Under the pieces are notes generated by a model that had not been told where the DNA came from, searched no databases, and saw only the letters and a program-made list of their open reading frames with translations. A DNA stretch of 64,000 nucleotides from Isoetes taiwanensis (taxonomy: Eukaryota > Streptophyta > Lycopodiopsida > Isoetales > Isoetaceae). The position numbers and the translations under genes were made by a program. The stretch is from assembly GCA_021234155.1 (NCBI GenBank), contig JAJEKV010000071.1, positions 2,181,138 through 2,245,137 of the forward strand. The letters run 5' to 3'. Position 1 is the first letter of the stretch; every line of letters starts with the position of its first letter. Positions 1-7,815 of this stretch are shown here, in pieces.

Positions 1-1
1 T

Positions 2-382
2 AATCTCCCTCAGCGCTCTCCTCTCCACCTCCTTCCTGTCGATCTTCTTCTTGGGTGGTGGCTTGGGGACCTTGGGCTTCGGTGGTGGCGGCTTTAAGGT
101 CTGTTGCTTCGATGGTCGCCCTCCCTCGACGAATGCAACCCTGTTCTCTTCATAGTACTTATTGTATGCCTCCCACTTCTTCATATACGCCTCGTGCTCC
201 CTCATCTTCCTTTCGTATATTTTGACCCGGTCGGTGACGTAGGCTTCTCGGGCAGGCCTTGGCTGTTTCTTCCTATCCCAAGCCGGGTACTCGGGGGGCT
301 TCTGCAACTGGTCTTGCTGGGGCTGCTCAGGCGCTGGCTGCTCGTCGCCTGGGGGTTTGTAAACCCTAAACCCCTCCAGCAT
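2..382 (-). CDS. Second retrotransposon ORF, overlapping the H3-tail ORF (partial)
   Basis: An open frame begins with ATG at 382 and stays open to the window edge (127 codons). It lies +1 relative to the upstream ORF, whose stop is at 368-366, so the two overlap by 17 bases. The product is hydrophilic: an early Pro/Gln-rich part, a Lys/Glu/Tyr-rich helical-looking middle (KIYERKMREHEAYMKKWEAY), and a proline-lysine stretch with PPPPKPKVPKPPPKKK. No zinc knuckle or protease motif is seen before the edge. It may be the continuation of a Gag-like protein reached by +1 frameshifting on the G-run at the overlap, by reinitiation, or it may be in frame with the first ORF in intact copies and separated here by one indel. 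Function is not recognised. Confidence 0.55.
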   Translation of the reverse strand, partial: MLEGFRVYKPPGDEQPAPEQPQQDQLQKPPEYPAWDRKKQPRPAREAYVTDRVKIYERKMREHEAYMKKWEAYNKYYEENRVAFVEGGRPSKQQTLKPPPPKPKVPKPPPKKKIDRKEVERRALREI

Positions 383-998
383 TGGGGATGACGTCGTCGT
401 CAGAAGAGGAGTCGTCGGGGTTCGGAGGTTGGTCGGCTGACCGCTCCTTGATGACAATTTTGGGGTTAGGTCTCTTCCTTGGTGGGACGTCCTTCAACTT
501 CCTTGAGCCGTCCACGAACTTCCCCTTCGCCTTCCTTTTCTCTTCCGCCGCCTTCTGTTCCTCCTCCTCCCTCTTTCTCTTTTTGTCTTCCCTCTTCTTT
601 TCCCGGCACTCGTACTTTTTGATGAACCTTCTAAGGTCTGCTTCCTCTGCTGGCTCCAGACCTGCCACCTGGTTCTCGTCCGCGAGGATCTCCGTGGCTG
701 CGTCAGAATGGTCTTCTGCTCTTTCCTGCTGCCGGATCTCCCGCTCTATTTCTTCATACACCTCCCTCGTCTCCTCGTCCATGGAGGTTGGTGATGTGGC
801 CTCGTCTTGCTCCACCTGCTGATTGAAGACATCAATCAGGTCGAATGTGTCCTGTTCTTCCGAGATGTCCTCGTCCGAAGGCGAACGACCCCCTTTCGCG
901 AGCCTCTCGCGAAGCATCTGCCGAATGATGTCAGCCTCAGTGGCGCTGGTGGTTTCGCCTGGGCGACGCTTCCTGGCGGTCTGTTTGGTTCGGGCCAT
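366..998 (-). CDS. Retrotransposon ORF with a histone H3-identical N-terminus
   Basis: This is a 210-residue ORF, first in the element after the leader. Its first ten residues, MARTKQTARK, equal the initiator Met plus residues 1-9 of histone H3, including Lys4 and Lys9; it then diverges to RRPGETTSA. The rest is low-complexity and charged: an acidic stretch (DEDISEEQDTFDLIDVFNQQ), Glu-rich segments, a basic KKREDKKRKREEEEQK block at about residues 130-145, a PRKRPNP segment, and an acidic tail DDSSSDDD. It looks disordered or coiled rather than globular. The start is chosen because the H3 match begins at this ATG and a TATA box lies about 100 bases upstream. By position it is Gag-like or an accessory ORF. 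A role in engaging H3-tail readers or modifiers is inference only. Confidence 0.7.
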   Translation of the reverse strand: MARTKQTARKRRPGETTSATEADIIRQMLRERLAKGGRSPSDEDISEEQDTFDLIDVFNQQVEQDEATSPTSMDEETREVYEEIEREIRQQERAEDHSDAATEILADENQVAGLEPAEEADLRRFIKKYECREKKREDKKRKREEEEQKAAEEKRKAKGKFVDGSRKLKDVPPRKRPNPKIVIKERSADQPPNPDDSSSDDDVIPNAGGV

Positions 999-1098
999 GT
1001 TTTACGGATCGTCGATCGGATAAAAGCGCCCAAAGATCGCCTAAGTGCGGGAGAGCGGATTTCTAGGGCTGGAACGAGGAAATGAGAGGGGTCTACAT

Positions 1099-1107
1099 CT
1101 ATTTATA
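1099..1107 (-). promoter_or_regulatory. Candidate TATA box upstream of the H3-tail ORF
   Basis: On the minus strand the bases read TATAAATAG, a textbook plant TATA box, about 100 bases before the ATG at 998. That would leave a 5' leader of roughly 70 bases. It lies downstream of the LTR, so the ORF might have its own internal promoter. This is sequence match only. Confidence 0.45.
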
Positions 1108-1210
1108 GCTTGAAAAATTTTAGGTCAAAATTCAAGTTACTCTATTTAACATGCTAAGGCACCTATTTAATTAAAATTTACACTTATTTCAGACTTTTTC
1201 TACCTATTGG

Positions 1211-1275
1211 TCTCACAGCTTGCGCCTCGCTCAAAAACTAAAGTTTAGTTTTTAGACCAGGCGCGAGCTGTGAGA
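1211..1275. repeat. Leader hairpin 1
   Basis: TCTCACAGCTTGCGCCT pairs with AGGCGCGAGCTGTGAGA (17 positions, one mismatch, a G-T wobble in RNA), and an inner AAAAACTAAA pairs with TTTAGTTTTT. It lies between the primer binding site and the first ORF, where retroelements usually keep packaging and dimerisation structures. Confidence 0.75.
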
Positions 1276-1400
1276 TCTCATACATTTCTAGGTTATTTAG
1301 GTAATTAAAACATGCTATTCTAATTTATCCTTATCTTAGAACTAGCCTTACCACATTACTTTTCTCAAATTCATCATGTTTTGGTGTTTTTGGCTCGATG

Positions 1401-1465
1401 TCTCACAGCTTGCGCCTCGCTCCAAAACTAACTTTTAGTTCTTCGACCAGGCGCGAGCTGTGAGA
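1401..1465. repeat. Leader hairpin 2 (near copy of hairpin 1)
   Basis: The same 65-bp stem-loop recurs exactly 190 bases away. The outer arms are identical to hairpin 1, while the inner loop differs, so the stem is more conserved than the loop. Confidence 0.75.
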
Positions 1466-1655
1466 CCACCTCATTTAGAAAATTTTTGGCTCATTCTTTT
1501 TAATCTTATTAAGTTTAATTCACTTAATTGTTACTAGCTTAGCATAACTATAAAAATAAGAAAAAATTTTCCCATTTTTCGAGGCTTGAGGATCCTATCA
1601 AGTTAGTACTACTGGGAGCATGGCCAGTGCTTTGCTCTTGGTCTCCAAGAACATT

Positions 1656-1667
1656 GCTCTGATACCA
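1656..1667 (-). other. Primer binding site, initiator-Met tRNA
   Basis: The minus strand reads TGGTATCAGAGC, the standard complement to the 3' end of plant initiator-Met tRNA, one base inside the LTR end at 1669. It fixes the direction of the element. Confidence 0.9.
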
Positions 1668-1685
1668 CTGTGACGTCCCCTACTC

Positions 1686-1709
1686 GTATACGGTGCTCTC
1701 ACCGTATAC
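1686..1709. repeat. LTR inner-end hairpin
   Basis: GTATACGGTG, loop CTCT, CACCGTATAC: a perfect 10-bp inverted repeat with a 4-base loop, 17 bases from the LTR end next to the primer binding site. Confidence 0.7.
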
Positions 1710-3138
1710 AAACAGGAGTTCTTTCCCCACACCAGCTCCATGCTGATACAGGGCCCTCCACATATCACTGCACCCCTAACGAGTCCCAGTGAAGGTGTCA
1801 TTCTACCCTGTCTCCCTCAGGGCCTACCTAGCTGCGGAAGCGTAAACATACATGTCAGTATACAACATAATCCTCCATCCACCCAGAAGGGTGGTGCATC
1901 AACATCTGCATAGACAATGGTCAGCACATCACATAGGGGTCCTACCCAAGGCTCAGACTCAAGGGGTTGACTGACGGCTTGGGTCTCCAGAGTTCATTGC
2001 AGACAGAATTCATGGCAATGGATTTGGCTGGCATATGAACATGGCTTAGGTTGTCCACTCCATCCGCCCCTCCTGTGCACACTTTGCAGAGTAGGCTGAA
2101 AGGTGTCGGGACCTGACTGTAGCCCGTCGGATGCATAGCCGAAATGGCTATTCCTGGGGTTCATCCTCCCAGTTCCGATGGGGCAGGAAGGGATCACTCC
2201 CTCCAAAGATCTACATGCTGACTCAAGGTGACTAGAGGGCCACTGCCCTTATTCGACTGAACCCAATGGAAAGTGAACACCACTTCACGGGTGTCGAGCC
2301 CATGCCTTGCCCACACGCAGTGGCAAGCCATCAGACCTAGTCACAATGATCCCTGGTAGGCTTTACACACCAGAGGGATCGTTCAAGAATCAAGACATGA
2401 ACCTCCCTCTTAGCCAATCTGGCCCCTTCACCCACAACCAGGTGGGGTTCTTGTACACAGGCCGAATCTATGGTGTGCTAGAGAGGCTACTCTAGGAGCA
2501 TCAACTACAAAGCTTTAGGGCCTCTACCCCCCCTTCCCAATACAAGGAGTTCACAGAGATACATCATCCATATACATCACAGAAGAACTAAAGAACTAGA
2601 TCTAATCTATATCATAGAGTTAGGTTCTTTAGTTAGTGTCTGGGATCTAGAGATCTAGATAGCTGCTATGGGCAATTTTAATAGGCTAAACCTACTGATT
2701 CTATGACTAGAAGACGGTTTAAGCTATTAAATTGACCAAATACCTGATCCTTGAGTGGCTCCTCCTGACCTGAGTTCAACCATCCTGCTGAGCTGATCGA
2801 ATTCAGGAAAACTGATGGCGCAATTCGCTTGGGCAGCGTCTGGGAGGCGGTTTTGGCTCCTGGGGCAGCCAAAACAGAGCTCTAAAACCCTAAGGACGAA
2901 AACTAGCAAGCTAGGGTTTTCCTACCCTAAATAGACATGGGGTTTAGGGCTAGGGTTTCCAATTACCCATTTTGGCATGTGGGATAATTGGAAAGGCCCC
3001 ACTTGCCTTTAATGGCTAGGTGGCAAAATGTGCCTACATGGAAAGGTGTGCCCACATTAATGTGCACATGTGCACATTAATAACATGTGAACATATCTAG
3101 CAAGTTGCCCCTAGGGCTACTTACCTGGCTATCCGTTG

Positions 3139-3211
3139 GCGTACACGTCGGTCGGAGTGGCGTGTACGCGTGACGAGGCAGTACAGTATACGTCCTGGGG
3201 CCGTATACTGT
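3139..3211. repeat. LTR outer-end palindromes
   Basis: Two inverted repeats: GCGTACAC (3139-3146) with GTGTACGC (3162-3169), and ACAGTATACG (3183-3192) with CGTATACTGT (3202-3211). The GTATAC core is shared with the hairpin at the other LTR end. Confidence 0.65.
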
Positions 3212-4084
3212 GCTGGAACGTCACAGCAATCGAGCTGGCACCCTTCCCTCAAGTCAAACGAGGCCAGGACCTTGCAGGGATCCCTCACAAGAGGGGAGAG
3301 CGGGAAAAGAAAGAAACACTCACGCCCTCCACGACAGTATCCCGCATCCACATCCTAGGCCAATTGACTACGAGTGTGATGGAAGTGAGCTACCTTGGCG
3401 CTTCTTGGAGGTCGGGTGGTCTTCTGGCCACGAAACTTGGTCCCCAGAGCAATGTCGAGGTTCTGAGTCCATTGGCAGAGCCAAATCGCAATTCCGGAGA
3501 GGGGAGGTCGCCCGTCCGTCCCCAGGGCCTTGGGAAGAGGAAATTCGGGCAAGCAGCTTCCAGGGGGGTTTTAGGGTCCATGCTCTGGCGTCAACACCCC
3601 CACTCCACGTCAAGTCACGGCGCAAGGTCCCGGCCAAATCTGACAAGGAGAGAGCCTCCAAAACGTAAACCCTGTGGGTTGCCAGGTTCTAGAAGGGTTT
3701 GCATTTTGGGGGCCGAGACTTGGTCTGTTGCACTTGGGACCTGGCCAAGAAGCTGTAGCCGAGAATACGGAGTAAGGGAAACTTTCAGAGTGGAGTTTGG
3801 GCCTGTCCTCCTCCCGATGTGGCAAGTAGAAGTCGGGGGGCGCTTTTGCAGTGGCAAGACATTCATAAATTCGTAATTAATGCATTGTACGAAAATCCTA
3901 TATAATAAAATTATAGTGTGTGTCTGTCGTGTGTGTTGCCCTAAATTGGATGGTCAAGATTTGATTCAGATTATGCCCAGACTGTCCAGATCACGTCCTA
4001 GATCAGGTCGGGTATGGTTTTTTGCGAAGGCCTGCTAGGGTTAGGGAGAATCCGGCAGCTTGCCGAAGCCCACACAAGAAGATC

Positions 4085-4483
4085 TGGAAATCCGTCAAAC
4101 AAAAATCACCAGGAATAGTGTCGAAGCTGTTTCCTCCAAAATATGCCGTTTTAGCTTGGACAAAGCCCTCAGAGATGGTAGCGAGCCGGTGAATCCATTA
4201 TTTTGAAACCGAATCGTTTTAAGTTCTTCATTTTCTGAATGTCCGGCGTCACTGTGCCCCCTAAGCTCAAGCTCTTGAAAAGAAGTTTCGTCACAGATGA
4301 TCCTGTACATTGTATGTGCATGTATGTCCAACTACTAAGGGCATTGCCAGACGCCACGCCGTTTTGGAAGTTCTGCAGAGCTTGAAGATCATCTGCGTCT
4401 GTTGCAGCTGAAACTTGAATCCATAGCACTGTTATAACGACTATGGCTAAGAGAAAAACAAACCCCCTTCTTTTGGGGATCAT
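4085..4483 (-). pseudogene. TMK-type LRR receptor kinase, captured N-terminal fragment
   Basis: Reading left from 4483 the frame gives a signal peptide (MIPKRRGFVFLLAIVVITVL), an LRR N-terminal cap (DADDLQALQNFQNG), then LRR-like LSLGGTVTPDIQKMKNLKRF. A frameshift near 4230 moves the reading to another frame with QNNGFTGSLPSL and LSKLK, and a second shift gives GGNSFDTIPGDF. The order of cap, PDIQ..NL, NGFTGSLPSL and NSFDTIP matches the extracellular start of TMK receptor kinases, which perceive signals at the plasma membrane. Only the first exon region is present; there are no later LRRs, membrane segment or kinase. It lies wholly inside the Helitron, so it is best read as captured and decayed. 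Confidence 0.7.
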
Positions 4484-6868
4484 TTCTCTTTCTGCCCAAA
4501 ACAGATTCTACTGAGCTTATTGCTGATATATGTTCTTCGGCACTTAAAATGCTATATACTTCTTCGTTTCTTTGCATCAGAAGACCTTGAGTTGAACAGA
4601 TACAATAAATAATATAGCTGATCCGTTTTCCAGTATCAGGATCAGCCCAGAACTGAATAATGCAGCAGAGCTTTAAAGCTGAACAAAGGGGAAAGCCCAG
4701 TTTCTTAGGAGGCAATGGCAACTGAAGCTTGAAGCTGGAAACATTTCAGAGCCTATGGTATTTCGTATGGTCTGTGGTGATAATGTATACAAAGATAGCT
4801 TTGAGAGATGGAGTAGGAGCAGGGGTTCCGGTATTGTTACATGTATTTATTGTAGAGTTGTTTGTAGTGTTTGAGACACACCTGTGCTCATTTTCTTTGT
4901 ACTATATTACTGAGAATGAAATTTTGCAAGGCTGTCATCTACTGCATTAATGAGTAATAAGGGCCAGAATTATATGTGATGGACGTGCTGTAGATCTGGA
5001 TGGACTTCCATACATCACATCTAGAAATTTCTCATCTACAAAATTATTTACTTCTACTCTTAACAGAGGTGAGAAAAAAGAACATTTCAGTTGTGTGCGT
5101 GGACATACCATTATTCGGTTTTGGTTTGCAGAGGATCTTAGTCTTGCGGGATTCAGTAAAACAGGTATGGTTTGATCTTGAGACAAATTGTGTGCTCTTT
5201 TTACTATATGCTAGAAGCTGCATTTTTCTCTGTAGGTTTTCAAATTTGAGATTAAGTTCTGGTTTTTTATAGCCTGCCAATTAAATCCACAATCCAGACC
5301 TATGTGATATTCTGAAATGATGATTGGCAGAATGTGAGCACACATTATAAGTTTGCAAAGGTGTGATATATTCCTTTCACATTTCAATTCAGCACCTTTG
5401 GAAAGACGAGATGTTATATTAGATTTAACATGCATTCAGGCTTGGATTGCAAGGTGCAATATCTCGGGTTCTAGAGCAGGAGACACCCTTTGTAAGCTGT
5501 CATTTTGCATCTTGACTATACTCTCTGTCAGTATCTGGTTTTATGTCAGTTTACATCAGCAGACATATTGCCAATACCTGAAATATCATTGTGATGCATA
5601 ATGAAATACAATATTTGTTCTGCACATGTTTGGAGCACAGCTTTGTAGATTGTAATTTACAATCTGGAGCTCTATTGTGGTCTCAAAAGCTTGCCTTCTG
5701 TACACCAAGTTCTCAATATGCCTGCACAGTTTCACCTGTAATGGTATTTATATCTAGCTCATGTGCTTTTCTTTTATGACTCTAATTTTCAAACTTCAAT
5801 ATCAACATGTATGTTATGGAAAACCAGGGTAATATTGTTGCATGGAAGAAAAAGGAGGGAGACCAGTAAGCCCTCCTTATTTTATGTTGCACATTTTTTA
5901 CTTTGACTCTTAGTCTTATATCCAAGATGCCCATGTTTGACAAGTTCATTTGAATTATTTCCAAATATTGTAGATATCCATTTTGAAAAGATTATGTATG
6001 CTTTTCAATCCAAAAGTACATGCACTTACAACAAATATATCTTGAGTTGCAGCCAAAGCTATTATTCCTTTCTCTCAATTCTGTTTATGGAACCCTTCAT
6101 CATTTAATAATTTTGTAAGTATATCCCACATAATTATGCAATTTTTATGCAACGTACAAAATGATTATGCAATTTTTATATGTTTGTTACTGATGTAATG
6201 CTAGATTTTTCGCTATCACTATACATACAGTTAGGATTCACAATATAGTGGATTTGGAAATTTATTTCTTTAACTTAAATTAATGAACCGACAATGAGCA
6301 TCATTCACCATATCTAAAGTGTGGTAAATTCATGTGTTATATCATTGCTCTTACGCAAGGAAACAAAATTCATTGCACCAATATACATGAAATATTATGG
6401 ATAAGTGCGTTTGGTAGCAGATCATGGTATTTGGAGGAGTGGAATTGGCATGAGCTATTTAAGATCTAGCCTAAATGAGTGAAATTTTGGCATGAGTTGT
6501 TTGAGATCTAGCCTAAATGAGTGAGACTAAATGGGAAAAATAGAAACTAGAAAAAGAAGGAAAAGGACTTTTAGGACAGAAAAAAAGGGAAATCCATCAA
6601 AGCAAATCTGGACTCAATCCATCGGTGCCTCCAATGCATTTACGTTGACCTATAATGCTACAATGCCTGCTTCAGTCGACAGTTATCAGAGCTTCTTAAA
6701 CAGGAGGTATCAAGTATGATGACCTCTACAATATGCTTAATTCATGATATGTTCTTGATTGTGAGGAATCATAGGAAAACATTAAGAAACTTTGCCAATG
6801 CATCAACAGAGTGGTGAGTAACATCTCGGTATCATTCCTGCTTTATCATTTACAAGTTTCCAACTTAT

Positions 6869-6896
6869 GCCCAGCAACGCTGGGCACCATTACTAG
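6869..6896 (+). terminator. Helitron 3' transposition terminator
   Basis: GCCCAGC / GCTGGGC stem with AAC loop, then ACCATTA and CTAG. The same motif closes the other Helitrons of the window, so it is a reliable family signature. It is a transposition terminator, not a transcription terminator. Confidence 0.85.
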
Positions 6897-7267
6897 TAAA
6901 TTCTGATTTTTTGCCAGCTGAATTCCTAATTCATCTCCATCACATAGCCCAATTTTGGGAATTTTCGGAGAAGGTCTAGGTCAAAGGGTTAGCTAAGGTC
7001 AAAGGAATGGAGTTTATGGGATCGTTGTACTTGGGGTTGACCTTGGCTCGCTGGACATTATACTTGGTCTAAGATTGCATTGAGAATATAAGCATCATAA
7101 CTATTAGAATGAAGCTAAATGATTACAGAAAAGCATCATAACTACTAGAATGAAGATAAATGATTACAGAAAAGCAAAAGACTACTGCGGGTTGGGGGGA
7201 TTTAGATTTGGTTGCTTGTGATGATGGTTGTGTTTCAGTATCAAGGCATATGGATAAAGAGAATGCC

Positions 7268-7815
7268 ATTAGGGATTTTTTGAGATCATAAAAGGGCCTT
7301 CTAAGAACTGCTGACTAAGCTATATGAACTACCAATCAGAAAATAGGACTGGTAATCCAGTCAGCAAAACAGTTATAACTAACTCACTGGATCACATTTT
7401 CTAGCATAAGTGTTGATAGAAAAGTCCAAATGAGCTCTTGTTTGGTGCAATAGATAGATTTCATTGAGATCTTTCCAACCTTGGATGGTTTGCATATCTT
7501 TTAGCCCCATAGAATAGTAAAAAATGGTAAAAACCATATTTTTTGGAGTTTTGACAATCATAAGTAGTTAAAATATGTGCAAAGCACCTAAGGTTAGAAA
7601 GCTACCAATGAGATCTATCTATTGCACTAAACGAGAGGTCATTTGAACTTTTCCATCAATAGTTATGCTAGAAAATGTGATCCAGTGAGTTAGTTACAAC
7701 AGTTTTGCTGACTGGACCCGTCAGGCTCTGATTTCTGATTGGTAGTTCATTTATCTTCATTTGGCTTAGTTGGCATGTTTTGAAGGCCCTTTTTTAATCT
7801 CAAAAAAACCCTAAT
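7268..7815. mobile_element. Foldback/MITE-like element, 548 bp
   Basis: It begins ATTAGGG and ends CCCTAAT, flanked by GCC on both sides. The two halves are inverted copies of each other over about 250 bases (for example CAGTCAGCAAAAC on the left and its complement on the right). Sister repeats at about 10333 and 11264 read GAGAATGCCC without it, giving the empty site. A second copy lies at 43428-43977. No coding capacity. Confidence 0.8.

Larger units (their letters stand above)
1..3225 (-). mobile_element. LTR retrotransposon, 5' part (runs off the left edge)
   Basis: Reading leftwards there is a long terminal repeat (3225 to 1669), one spacer base, a primer binding site for initiator-Met tRNA (1667-1656), a leader of about 660 bases, and two charged ORFs (998-366 and 382 to the edge). 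The LTR starts TGTGACGT and ends ACGTCACA, an 8-bp inverted terminus. The five bases right of the LTR (GCAAT, 3226-3230) continue into the repeat module that starts GCAAC near 8957, so the element sits inside that module and GCAAT is the probable target duplication. Pol, the 3' LTR and the second duplication lie outside the window, so the superfamily cannot be set. Confidence 0.85.
1669..3225 (-). repeat. 5' long terminal repeat (1557 bp)
   Basis: The boundaries are TGTGACGT at 1669 and ACGTCACA at 3225. The inner edge is set by the adjacent primer binding site and the outer edge by re-entry into the repeat module at 3226. No ORF of interest lies inside. Short palindromes occur at both ends. 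Confidence 0.8.
3896..6896 (+). mobile_element. Helitron, 3001 bp, with captured receptor-kinase exon
   Basis: It starts with TC (TCCTATATAATAAAATTATA) after ACGAAAA and ends with hairpin GCCCAGC-AAC-GCTGGGC (6869-6885) followed by CTAG (6893-6896). Flanks are A on the left and T on the right. The sister repeat copy reads ACGAAAATAAATTCTG uninterrupted at 9951, the exact empty site, with no target duplication, as expected for rolling-circle transposons. No Rep/helicase is present, so it is non-autonomous. Apart from the TMK-like fragment at 4085-4483, the interior (4500-6860) shows no recognisable gene. Confidence 0.9.

Noticed and set aside
3893-6900. A host gene around the LRR signal peptide at 4483.
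   Set aside because: The fragment sits inside exact Helitron borders, is frameshifted twice and has no later exons; a captured relic fits better.
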